The notes under the pieces: model-generated
Told to the model about the DNA's origin: nothing
Seen by the model: the letters and a program-made list of their open reading frames with translations, nothing else
The model's database searches: none
Position numbers and translations under genes: made by a program
Virus record (IMG/VR): IMGVR_UViG_3300047388_000181
Location: 1 to 45,822 of that record
DNA from: a virus
Reading direction: 5' to 3' (one strand)
Length of the DNA: 45,822 bases
In this document: positions 34,001 to 40,788 of the stretch, in pieces
How positions within the stretch are numbered: the stretch's first letter is position 1
Layout: every line of letters begins with the position of its first letter

Positions 34001-36691
34001 GCGCAGAAGACCCTCAGCGCCATGCCGCCGGAAATCCGCAAGGGCGCGTTCGACGCCGAGCCAGATAGCCCCGAGGCGACCAAGGTCGCAGGCTGGCTGC
34101 GCAACCACTTTACTGAGCCGCAGGAGACACCGGTCAAGACGGCGCGGGACATCAAGCGCATCGAGCCGGCGGCCCACATCGACGCCACCACACCGGAAGG
34201 TCAGAAGGCGCTAGATAAGGTCCTGTCCAAGGCGCCAGAGGAGCCGAAGGCCAGCGAAGTACGCAAGATCAAGCCAGACGCCAAGATGCTCGCAGATATC
34301 CTGGAGCGGTCGAAGCAGGCTGACGCGAAGAACAAGGCCAAGGCCCCGGAGAGCGAAGCGCCGCCGCAGGTGAAGACGAAGGCTGCCCGCGATCTGTTCG
34401 ACGTGTTCTCCAAGGATGAGGGCGGCAAACTCGATTTCGACGGGATCATGGCGGACGTCACCGCGGCCCTCAAGAAGACTGGCTACGCCGCGAAGAAGAA
34501 CTTCTGGCAGCCGAAGGGCAAGGACAGCTACATCGCGCGCACGCCGAAGAGCCCGCAGGAGGAGTACGCTCGCTCGCTGTCGGACGATCTGCAGAAGGTG
34601 CGTCAGGGCGACATCGATCACAAGCTGGGCCTGATGCAGCTGGTCGACCGTCTGCCGAAGGCATTGAACAACCCGAAAGCGCTCGAACAGATTTACCTCG
34701 CACGTGAGAGCGGGAAAATCTCCTCGCTGCCGCCCTTCCTGCAGCGGCTCTACGAACAGCACTTGGAGCCGATCTTCAAGCAGAACGACACGCTGTTTGA
34801 CAACATTCAGAAGCTGGCCCCCGATCGTATCGGACCAGAGGTGAAGGATCACGTCTATCGTATCCTGAAAGGTGACACGAGCGAGAACAACATCCTCAAG
34901 ACCGGCGAGAGCACCGACCCGATCGAGGGCGTCAACGCTATCTCGACGGCGCAGCGCGGCCCGGCGCTCAACCGGCGCTTCGTCGCGTTGGAGCGTCAGG
35001 ATGGCAAGCGCTTCGTCATCGCGCTCAACGACAACGGCTTTACGATCTGGAAGAACGGTAGCCCACAGCGTATCGTTGACCCAACGTTCAACTACAAAGC
35101 GGGCGACAAGCTCACGGTAGGCAAGAACACCTTCACCATGAAGGAAGCGATGACGCCTGAGATCGAGGCGCACGCCAAGATGGACGGTGGCAAGAGCGCT
35201 GAGTACTACCACAACGCGGCGCTCAGCGCGACCGCGGCCAACGCGTATCTCGGCTCGATGGCGCGCCATCTGCAGTACCTTGAGACCCTCAAGAAGGACC
35301 CGGCGTTCACCCGCTACGCTGCCGCACCGGGCAGCAAAGCGCCGTCCGACTGGGTCACGACGTCCCTTCCTAACTTCAAAGACTGGAAGATGGACCCCCA
35401 GCTGTCGCACGTGATGAACGACTACGCGCAGCCAGGGTTCAACGAGGCCAACCTCAACTTCATGCGGCGTCTCAGCCAAGCAGTCACCAAGACGATCTTC
35501 TGGCTGCCGACGGCACACATCAACAACGTCGGCGGCCACTGGTTCGTCGGTCGTGGATGGGACTGGATCACGCCGAAGGGATATCAGGGGCTCGTCGTTG
35601 ACGGCGCCAAGGCGATCAAGTCGGTCATATCGCAAGATGCATTCCAGTCTCAGATGCGTGAGCATGGCGCTGGCTCGATCTACGGCGGCGTGCTCACCCA
35701 GAACTTCATGGAGAAACTCGGTAAGGCAGCCGGTGAAGACATCAAGCGTAACCCGTCGAAGTGGGACCCGATCGCCAAGACGCTTGGGGTAGGACCGAGC
35801 GATCTCGCCCGCGCCATCTATAACGGCTCTTCCAAGATGATGTGGGCCGCGAACGATATGTTCCTGACGCACACGGTGATGGAGAACATGCGTAAGGGGA
35901 TGGATATGTCCGAGGCTATCCAGCACGCCGAGCGCCACATCCCGAATTACCGCGTGCCGACGACTGTCCTCAATGGCGGCCGCAGCGGTCGTATCATGTC
36001 CCAGATCATGCAGGACCCACTGGTCACCTCGTTCGGGCGCTATCACTACGGCGTGTACAACTCTTATGCGCACATGGTGAAAGACCTTGTGCAGGGTGAT
36101 GGGCACCGCAAGCTGGAGGCTGTCGGCAACCTGATGGCTCTCGGTATCATGGCGTTCGCAGTCAAGCCCCTGTTCGATACAGGTGCGAAATACCTAACCG
36201 GGAACGATAAGGCTGAGGTCCAATCCCGCGGTCCGCTGGGGCCGCTGCACCACGTCGTACGGAGCGGCGAGGCTTTGTCGGACCCCATGCAGTTCGCTCG
36301 GTCTACCGTCACGATACCCCCGCTGACGTCGACTATCCTGGAGACGCTTTTCAATAAGGATTGGCGCGGCAAGTCGATCATCGAGCCAGGCACCTTTAGT
36401 AAAGCCGCCCACGGTTCGGTCAAGGACATGGGTAGGGTCGCTGTACAGGAAGGTGAGCACGCCCTCCGCGGGCTAGTAAGCCCTGTGGGCACGGCAGAGA
36501 GCGTAGCCGCCAAGGACATAACTCCGGCCGGCGGCCTGCGTGATCAGGCCCTGGATATCCGCAACCCCAGCGCGGCACAGAAGAAGTACGAGGCGAATAT
36601 CGCCAAAACCAGCGCGAAGGCCGTGAAGTCCCGGTTTAAGAAGCCGCCGGGGCAGCTCGAAAAGGCTTACAACAAGACGTTCGGCTACTGA
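31001..36691 (+). CDS. Giant internal virion (polyvalent) protein with ADP-ribosyltransferase-like domain
   Basis: This 1896-residue protein is probably ejected with the DNA. Residues 9-20 and 37-48 repeat LMFDDIPSFDDM. Residues about 70-112 are a glycine-zipper-like hydrophobic segment able to enter membranes. Residues about 378-490 form a separate module (YQLHEDGSTTRNKS...). Residues about 555-745 resemble ART-PolyVal domains: YHGS with H562, GVFFAEHPEVA (581-591), then NGFDSVTF and GNYHSILNRDNIHPYY. That part lies between perfect direct repeats. Residues about 770-1190 are charged helices. The C-terminal third (FWLPTAHINNVGGHW, YRVPTTVLNGG, TSFGRYHYG) resembles the last part of other phage ejection proteins. 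The ADP-ribosyltransferase could modify host proteins early, as T4 Alt does; that is inference. Confidence 0.7.
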   Translation: MADETDAPLMFDDIPSFDDMPDAPTQPQASGASSSPLMFDDIPSFDDMKDENRPQAEGQVGTFAREAAHAALPAAGGMLAAGAAGALGGAALGPVGAIAGGIGGMIIGSMATDKAQQWSLEQLGMDDSAQRAANAEENPYTAFAGGLAPAVATMSPVKGLQAAQRGIGAGMMGGFEAGQEYLQEGKVDPLKVAGAATVGAVLPQANRAGEALMGAGARVAGRPNAHANPAAEPVQDEAASSQQPTVTGDNSLAQPAPSNDGDTIGNPQSRSTTGDIGRDQTKGKSAPDAEGNSLTQGETDPTIRTAMESWLGEEPGGGKPEPQITASEPDLPIHTGIEEAHQQAVAAAAPQERIHTGIEGAAASQAPQAAAPTTVGEFKTSKGSQYQLHEDGSTTRNKSVHPEHPGDEGPKPKSEKTYYLTGEQARALAPPQGKFRIIDHGNGTLSTATPSSGDRWGIASSQRGVGPVETQPQHGLHPLELWAGSVSKQGDRGYNAAHFGNEVTEINGRAREEAVPGGESRPQEEVAPAPVAEHVPAFDAIPETATEGVKPTRATDAIVGYHGSRDVMDKFDPSKTRLDRGVFFAEHPEVASKFAEGRAVDGDPARIYGDDTPQEIVRWVEEHAGASEAKRIKALIDEAERLDWDKNNDKKSALSETINAELTKLTGLDQSFGDSSPNVTMARINLGKNHKVDMGGKFDWGKEGEALAHARRNGFDSVTFTNTGEKGNYHSILNRDNIHPYYDANTTIPETATEGVKPEPKVVTAAVTKMRENGVPEDAIAKFNALDPSAKIAEASKYVNGRKNPGEMARPDRIRSGAPVVEGIKTDEGKPVTARDKADAARKSADVKTMNDAHEALGKIEVPTTPEEKAALKARLQTFLDATKGVTYKPALKHEPYVIQRAAKKLLTAKNPSEKSWNTFVSDALVGDEARATQRIEADIGRNKRSGDEAITGAEAKLAEHNDVEDVAIENVNLERATRAIKELDQYFRGDREREDLSAKAQKTLSAMPPEIRKGAFDAEPDSPEATKVAGWLRNHFTEPQETPVKTARDIKRIEPAAHIDATTPEGQKALDKVLSKAPEEPKASEVRKIKPDAKMLADILERSKQADAKNKAKAPESEAPPQVKTKAARDLFDVFSKDEGGKLDFDGIMADVTAALKKTGYAAKKNFWQPKGKDSYIARTPKSPQEEYARSLSDDLQKVRQGDIDHKLGLMQLVDRLPKALNNPKALEQIYLARESGKISSLPPFLQRLYEQHLEPIFKQNDTLFDNIQKLAPDRIGPEVKDHVYRILKGDTSENNILKTGESTDPIEGVNAISTAQRGPALNRRFVALERQDGKRFVIALNDNGFTIWKNGSPQRIVDPTFNYKAGDKLTVGKNTFTMKEAMTPEIEAHAKMDGGKSAEYYHNAALSATAANAYLGSMARHLQYLETLKKDPAFTRYAAAPGSKAPSDWVTTSLPNFKDWKMDPQLSHVMNDYAQPGFNEANLNFMRRLSQAVTKTIFWLPTAHINNVGGHWFVGRGWDWITPKGYQGLVVDGAKAIKSVISQDAFQSQMREHGAGSIYGGVLTQNFMEKLGKAAGEDIKRNPSKWDPIAKTLGVGPSDLARAIYNGSSKMMWAANDMFLTHTVMENMRKGMDMSEAIQHAERHIPNYRVPTTVLNGGRSGRIMSQIMQDPLVTSFGRYHYGVYNSYAHMVKDLVQGDGHRKLEAVGNLMALGIMAFAVKPLFDTGAKYLTGNDKAEVQSRGPLGPLHHVVRSGEALSDPMQFARSTVTIPPLTSTILETLFNKDWRGKSIIEPGTFSKAAHGSVKDMGRVAVQEGEHALRGLVSPVGTAESVAAKDITPAGGLRDQALDIRNPSAAQKKYEANIAKTSAKAVKSRFKKPPGQLEKAYNKTFGY
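32621..32646 (+). repeat. 26-bp direct repeat, left copy, flanking ART-like domain
   Basis: This copy encodes IPETATEGV in the 1896-residue protein and is identical over 26 bp to 33242-33267. The two copies are 621 bp (207 codons) apart in the same frame. Confidence 0.9.
33242..33267 (+). repeat. 26-bp direct repeat, right copy
   Basis: Identical to 32621-32646. It immediately follows the ART-like segment and lies 20 bp before a perfect-arm copy of the dispersed palindrome (33288). Confidence 0.9.
33288..33302. promoter_or_regulatory. Dispersed palindrome, perfect arms
   Basis: TTACCGCGGCGGTAA in the giant virion protein gene, encoding part of VTAAVT, 20 bp after the right 26-bp repeat. Confidence 0.65.
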
Positions 36692-36703
36692 GATCGTTAA
36701 CGG

Positions 36704-36925
36704 ATGAAGGCGAAGCATATGCCATTCAAGAAGGTAGGAACTGACGACTATACCAGCCCCTCGGGGCGTCATTTCAACGGAGCCCAGGTCCGGCTCTATC
36801 ACGCAAACGGGGACAAGTTCCCCGGCCAAAAAAAGTCGGAGAAACCGAATGTCGGAATACGCAAAGGGCGAGAAGCCGAGAAATCTGGACGCGGCGTGCG
36901 GCGGCCCAACTCTGGAACGCGTTAG
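36704..36925 (+). CDS. Small conserved-type phage protein
   Basis: This 73-residue protein contains MPFKKVGTDDYTSPSGRHFNGAQVRLYHANGDKFPGQ, a pattern I recall from small proteins at the end of phage structural operons. Translation could begin at ATG 36704 or at ATG 36719 (MPFKK). The last 25 residues are basic and overlap the next gene in another frame, so the conserved part probably ends near KFPGQKK. Function unknown. Confidence 0.6.
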   Translation: MKAKHMPFKKVGTDDYTSPSGRHFNGAQVRLYHANGDKFPGQKKSEKPNVGIRKGREAEKSGRGVRRPNSGTR

Positions 36926-37052
36926 GAGCTTCCTGAAGGACGAAAAGTGCGGGATGCTCGGACCGCCGAACGACCAGGATTACTCGTCCAAGGGATCGCC
37001 GGCGAAGCGCACGGGCGACAAGTCCCTGCCGGACATCAAGCCGAAAAAATAA
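36849..37052 (+). CDS. Small hydrophilic phage protein
   Basis: This 67-residue frame (MSEYAKGEKPRNLDAACGGPTLERVRSFLKDEKCG...) overlaps the preceding gene by 77 bp. Its pattern, a GGPTLERV-x-FLK segment and a Lys-rich end (DKSLPDIKPKK), resembles small proteins I recall from other phages in the same place. An SD-like GGAGAAA lies before the ATG. A perfect palindrome begins directly after its TAA. Function unknown. Confidence 0.5.
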   Translation: MSEYAKGEKPRNLDAACGGPTLERVRSFLKDEKCGMLGPPNDQDYSSKGSPAKRTGDKSLPDIKPKK

Positions 37053-37067
37053 TTACCGTCACGGTAA
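37053..37067. promoter_or_regulatory. Dispersed palindrome, perfect arms, intergenic
   Basis: TTACCGTCACGGTAA directly after a stop codon and 15 bp before the ATG of the zinc-ribbon-like gene. Confidence 0.7.
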
Positions 37068-37082
37068 CGCGGGGCGGCGGCG

Positions 37083-37289
37083 ATGGCATCCAAATCTGAC
37101 TACTACCAAGTGATCGATGGGGAGTGGATATCGCTCCCCATGCGTAACTACAAAGAGCAGTGCTGCGATTGCGGGCTGGTCCACCGCATCAACTTTCGTA
37201 TCAAAGATGGGGTACTCCAGGCTCAAACGTACCGGGATGGCCCTGCCACCGGCGGCGCGCGGCGCCGCACTACCCGTCTTAAAAAGTGA
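37083..37289 (+). CDS. Small zinc-ribbon-like protein
   Basis: This 68-residue protein reads DYYQVIDGEWISLPMRNYKEQCCDCGLVHRINFRIKDGVL and ends with a basic tail (GGARRRTTRLKK). The CCDCGLVH segment is a half zinc-ribbon seen in small phage proteins; only three cysteines and one histidine are available. It could bind nucleic acid. A perfect palindrome lies 15 bp upstream of its ATG (37053-37067), where it would cover promoter or leader sequence. Confidence 0.6.
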   Translation: MASKSDYYQVIDGEWISLPMRNYKEQCCDCGLVHRINFRIKDGVLQAQTYRDGPATGGARRRTTRLKK

Positions 37290-37301
37290 GGGAACGATCC
37301 A

Positions 37302-37529
37302 GTGAGCTGGTGGTTTACCCTTGCCATCGTGTTTGTGCTCGACGTCGTCTGGGCACGATACACGCTGTCCCTGGCATTTGACCGCCCCATAGCTGCCGGA
37401 CGGAACGCCGGCCTCATCTACGTTCTGAGCGGTATCGCAACCATCAACTTTGTGGGGGACCCATGGCTACTAATTCCAGGCGCAATAGGAGCGTTCATCG
37501 GCACCATCGTTGGGATGATGAAGCGATGA
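37302..37529 (+). CDS. Small membrane protein
   Basis: This 75-residue protein starts at GTG 37302. It is mainly hydrophobic, with a first helix WWFTLAIVFVLDVVWARYTL and one or two more (GLIYVLSGIATINFVG and LLIPGAIGAFIGTIVGMM). I recall similar small membrane proteins in other phages, possibly for superinfection exclusion or lysis timing, but no function is known. The stop overlaps the next tiny gene (ATGA). Confidence 0.55.
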   Translation: MSWWFTLAIVFVLDVVWARYTLSLAFDRPIAAGRNAGLIYVLSGIATINFVGDPWLLIPGAIGAFIGTIVGMMKR

Positions 37530-37588
37530 CATACATCGCTCCACTTCTCCTGTTGTACGCCCTAGTCTTTGCCGGGTTGTGGCATTGA
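37526..37588 (+). CDS. Tiny single-helix membrane peptide
   Basis: A 20-residue frame starts at ATG 37526, overlapping the previous stop. It reads MTYIAPLLLLYALVFAGLWH, a single membrane helix, and ends at TGA 37586. Coupling to the upstream membrane protein is the only support. It is the last gene of the rightward block. Confidence 0.4.
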   Translation: MTYIAPLLLLYALVFAGLWH

Positions 37589-37599
37589 GGCTCATACTG

Positions 37600-37652
37600 C
37601 CAATAGGTGTCTGGTTTCGTTCACAATTTCTGCTTATTGGACACCTTATTGG
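37600..37652. terminator. Hairpin in convergent gap, possible bidirectional terminator
   Basis: CCAATAGGTGTC (37600-37611) can pair with GACACCTTATTGG (37640-37652) with one bulged base, enclosing a 28-nt loop. It lies between the rightward and leftward blocks and next to the tRNA-like piece. It may stop transcription from both sides, or the inverted copies could be protein-binding arms. Confidence 0.45.
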
Positions 37653-37659
37653 CCGTCTT

Positions 37660-37708
37660 TGGCGCTCCCTAGCGGAATCGAACCGCTCTCTCCACCGTGA
37701 AAGGGTGG
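37660..37708 (-). other. Partial tRNA-Glu(UUC) 3' segment, putative attP core
   Basis: On the minus strand these 49 bases fold as the 3' part of a tRNA. There is an anticodon stem CCACC/GGTGG with loop CTTTCAC (anticodon TTC, Glu), a 4-nt variable region, and a T-arm AGCGG-TTCGATT-CCGCT. The 3' acceptor strand AGGGAGC, a G discriminator base and an encoded CCA complete it. The matching 5' acceptor strand and the D-arm are absent; instead the sequence upstream is the end of the primase gene and its flank. Such fragments are typical of attP sites of phages that integrate into tRNA genes and restore the 3' end. No integrase gene is in the window. Confidence 0.75.
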
Positions 37709-37726
37709 CAAAACACACGTGAAAGC

Positions 37727-40700
37727 TCACTCCGCAGCTTGCGCGTGTATTTCTTCATCGGGCGTAACGATGCCCGTATCGATTGGGTTCCCCATACCGG
37801 CCACAGTACCCAAGTCGCCGTTGTCCACCCGTGACAACATCTCGCACAGCTCGGGATGGTTCGTCGCGTCGATAATGAGCACGCGTTCCTGGCCCCCGCC
37901 AAGCCCTGTCCCCGCGGCGATTGATGCTCTGCCACGTGTCATCCCGTAGGTCTTGACAAAGCTCTGCTCCACTGCCGAAGCGCTGATCTCTTCCCTAGCA
38001 CACCACTCGCGGAATTTGCGGGTCGACATCGTAATCGTCTTCTTGTTGTCGTCGAACCGCACCGAGACACCGTTCGGTAATGGGGCGTTCGGGAACAGCC
38101 GGCGCCATGGGATATACCCATTTGACCCGACACCAGTTTGCGAACGCTCGCACCAGATGCTGGTCATACCATGGTCCTGCAGAAACGCAGTCAGTTGATC
38201 TTCCGAGAAGTGCGCGCCGTTCGGGGAGACAGTCGCAGCGACGCGCTCGTTGTGGTTTTTCGCGTAAACGTCTAGCAAGAAAGCCTCCAGTGAGGTGACG
38301 TCGAAGCCGACGTTCAGTTTGTTGGCGAGTTCAGCGCCAACCAAGATCGCCGCGATGATACCAATCCAGAACCGATCTTCCTCGCTCGGGTTCAAGCGGG
38401 TGTCCAGATCGATTAGTACTTCGGTTACGCGCTTCTGCACCGCGAGATGCTGCGTACCTAGTATCTTGGCGTATTCAAGGCCCACGTTGCCATAGTTGCG
38501 GTGTAGCTCGATCAACGCCTGTGCCGCGGTGCTCGCTGGTACCTGCCCCTGCGGGTTTTCCAGCTTCTCTACCTGATATTCCAGCACGCGGTTGAGGCCG
38601 GCCGTGTGGGTAAGCTGCTTCGCTGCGATGAACTCTTTAAAGCAGAGGTTCGAGTTGATGCTGATGAGGGTACACCACGTCCCCTTCTCACGCTGGTTCC
38701 TATTCTGGTCGAGCTTGCCGCCACCCACGCCGGCGTTGACCAGCATGAGCACCTCAAGCGCGTGCCCCTGTGTTTTCTTGTCGTGGATTTCGTCCCAATA
38801 CACCGGCAGGTTCACCGTCGCGGAGAGGCGCTTTTCGAGCGACTTATCTGAAGTCTTCTGCGTCTCTTTGCTCTCTTTCGGATGACCCCACACCGCAGCG
38901 CCGACTTCAAGCGCGTAGCTCTTGCCGGCTCCCGACGCGCCGTACGCCGACAGCATAGCGCCGACGACGCCGGTCATCTCCATCAGAGGCGCGGCGAACG
39001 ACAGCGCAATAATGGCGTCCAGCTCGGGGCGCTTCTGCATCAGCATATAGTTACAGGCCGTGTGCCACGGACCTAGCTGTCCGGTGGGACGAAACCGCCT
39101 CTGCGTCTCGTGGTCGGTCATACCCGCTTGCGGGTTTGTCCCGTCATCCTTGAAGATGAAGCCGCCATAGGCAAAGCCCCTGCGAATACCTGCTTCGTTG
39201 TACCAGCCGAACGCCTGCGCGATCTGTGCCACAGCAGCTTCGTGCATCTGCGCCATCCATGAATTCATAAAACCCTCCAAAAACCCTTTGTTCTCGCTAA
39301 CGTAATTCACCTTCGCTGCAGCGAACTTCTTCTCGAAGCCCGAGCCGCACCAGTCCTCGCGCTTCATCGACGTCTGAAGCGTGTTACCTTTGTCGTAGCT
39401 CACGCGGAAATGGATGACGTCCGGGTCTTTTTGGACCCACGGCGTATCGATGCGCGAGTGAAACAGAGGATGCCAAGTCTCCTGGATGTCGCCGTCACGT
39501 GTGCGCTTCTCGACGATCTTGCAGATCACGCCGTTACCATTGAGGTCGTATCCAGGCGGTAGCTGGAGTGCCTTAGCGCCTTTTGGTGGCGCCGCCGGAC
39601 CTGAGTTTACCGTGGCGGTAACCGCCGGCCTTATATTGAGCGGTGACTTCCCTTTCGAGAAGAGCGGGCACGTCGCGCAAGATTTGCAGCCAGCGCCTGC
39701 AATGGTCCCGCAGCTCGGGTATCCGATATTGCGGTCCACTCGGTCAGCCACCTTGCGATCGTAGAGCGCCTGTGTACTAGCCTCGGAGTATTTCTCATGG
39801 AGTTTCGATATCTCGTGGGCGAGTGCATTGCCGTCCTCCATAAATGTTGTGCAGAGCACGGACAAATTCCACTGCGGATTGTCGAGGTCTTTACCGCCGG
39901 TGTCCTTCGCTTGCCGTAAGAAGCCGCACTGCTCAAAGATCGGGTTTGGGTCGAGTGGCTTGCTCTCTTTGGCGGCGACACCCGTGCCCAGTTGATCCGC
40001 TTGCGGGCTAAGAGCCGCGAATGCTGCGTTGGGGGCGGTAGCGAAACTCGGGTCAAGTTCCTCGATTTCAACCTGCGCCACAGCGGGAGCAACTTGCTGT
40101 AGAAAGGCGAGGTCCTGCCCGAAGTCATAATCCTCACCGAGATGTTTGAGTTCGACCTTCCGCGGCGGGTCGTACTTGTGGTTCAGCGTTCCCGGTACGC
40201 GCAACAGACGAACGCTATCGCTGGTGACGCCGTAGTCGCACTTGACGTCTTCAGCCAGCAGCAGCTGTTTCAGACCTTCAGCGTAGGGACGCCAATCCGC
40301 TGGCGACAACGGGACATGGCTGATCCAATAGATGTGCAGGCCACCACCGGAGTTCACCACTGCGCTAGGGTCAGGCAGTCCTACCTTCTTCTGGAAGGCA
40401 CGAAACGCTACCCACGCCTCATTTATGGACGTATAGCCGGTGTCCTTGATGTCTATGTCAACCCAGATCGCCTTGAGCCAGGACGCGTTCTTATGCAGGC
40501 GCTTCGCCTTCGGCTTGCCGGCACGGTTCTCGGCGATCTCGTTCTGCTGGGAGGTGCAATACCAGACGTCATAAAAGCTATTGTTGGTGGTCTCCAGCCA
40601 CTGCGCGTAGCTGATGAATTTGCCAACGTCTTTAAAAGGCCAGCCGACAACCCAGTCCTTGCCGCCGTTCTTGGAGGGGTCCTGGTTCTCCGAGTGGCAA

Positions 40701-40777
40701 TGTAAGTTGATCCAGCCGGGACCTTGAGGTCCCGGCCAGACTACAACACGCTCTAGAAATTTACGGTCGTCAGACAT
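37727..40777 (-). CDS. Primase-polymerase (AEP) with DUF927-type helicase domain
   Basis: This 1016-residue protein combines priming and unwinding. Residues about 60-215 are an archaeo-eukaryotic-type primase, with the metal-binding DID at 107-109, NSGGGLHIY at 142-150 and SVRLLRVPGTLNH at 188-200. A cysteine cluster (C356, C364, C367, C370, followed by P) may bind zinc or an Fe-S cluster. Residues about 400-800 form a DUF927-like superfamily ATPase with Walker A GASGAGKS (613-620) and Walker B-like LPVYWDEI (657-664). The linker carries PNAAFAALSPQADQL (249-263), which recurs in the next protein. It probably starts and drives phage replication. It is the last gene of the leftward operon. One palindrome lies at 39607. 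Confidence 0.85.
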   Translation of the reverse strand: MSDDRKFLERVVVWPGPQGPGWINLHCHSENQDPSKNGGKDWVVGWPFKDVGKFISYAQWLETTNNSFYDVWYCTSQQNEIAENRAGKPKAKRLHKNASWLKAIWVDIDIKDTGYTSINEAWVAFRAFQKKVGLPDPSAVVNSGGGLHIYWISHVPLSPADWRPYAEGLKQLLLAEDVKCDYGVTSDSVRLLRVPGTLNHKYDPPRKVELKHLGEDYDFGQDLAFLQQVAPAVAQVEIEELDPSFATAPNAAFAALSPQADQLGTGVAAKESKPLDPNPIFEQCGFLRQAKDTGGKDLDNPQWNLSVLCTTFMEDGNALAHEISKLHEKYSEASTQALYDRKVADRVDRNIGYPSCGTIAGAGCKSCATCPLFSKGKSPLNIRPAVTATVNSGPAAPPKGAKALQLPPGYDLNGNGVICKIVEKRTRDGDIQETWHPLFHSRIDTPWVQKDPDVIHFRVSYDKGNTLQTSMKREDWCGSGFEKKFAAAKVNYVSENKGFLEGFMNSWMAQMHEAAVAQIAQAFGWYNEAGIRRGFAYGGFIFKDDGTNPQAGMTDHETQRRFRPTGQLGPWHTACNYMLMQKRPELDAIIALSFAAPLMEMTGVVGAMLSAYGASGAGKSYALEVGAAVWGHPKESKETQKTSDKSLEKRLSATVNLPVYWDEIHDKKTQGHALEVLMLVNAGVGGGKLDQNRNQREKGTWCTLISINSNLCFKEFIAAKQLTHTAGLNRVLEYQVEKLENPQGQVPASTAAQALIELHRNYGNVGLEYAKILGTQHLAVQKRVTEVLIDLDTRLNPSEEDRFWIGIIAAILVGAELANKLNVGFDVTSLEAFLLDVYAKNHNERVAATVSPNGAHFSEDQLTAFLQDHGMTSIWCERSQTGVGSNGYIPWRRLFPNAPLPNGVSVRFDDNKKTITMSTRKFREWCAREEISASAVEQSFVKTYGMTRGRASIAAGTGLGGGQERVLIIDATNHPELCEMLSRVDNGDLGTVAGMGNPIDTGIVTPDEEIHAQAAE
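39607..39621. promoter_or_regulatory. Dispersed palindrome, perfect arms
   Basis: TTACCGTGGCGGTAA in the primase gene (minus strand), encoding part of VTATVN. Confidence 0.65.
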
Positions 40778-40788
40778 GTGTTTCGTTC

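Noticed and set aside
34211-36106. 631-codon minus-strand frame opposite the giant virion protein
   Set aside because: High GC with few stops gives long antisense frames. Composition is Leu/Arg/Val-rich shadow sequence, and the sense frame has clear protein features.
37640-37735. A complete functional tRNA-Glu gene
   Set aside because: The D-arm and 5' acceptor strand are absent; only the anticodon arm to CCA is present.
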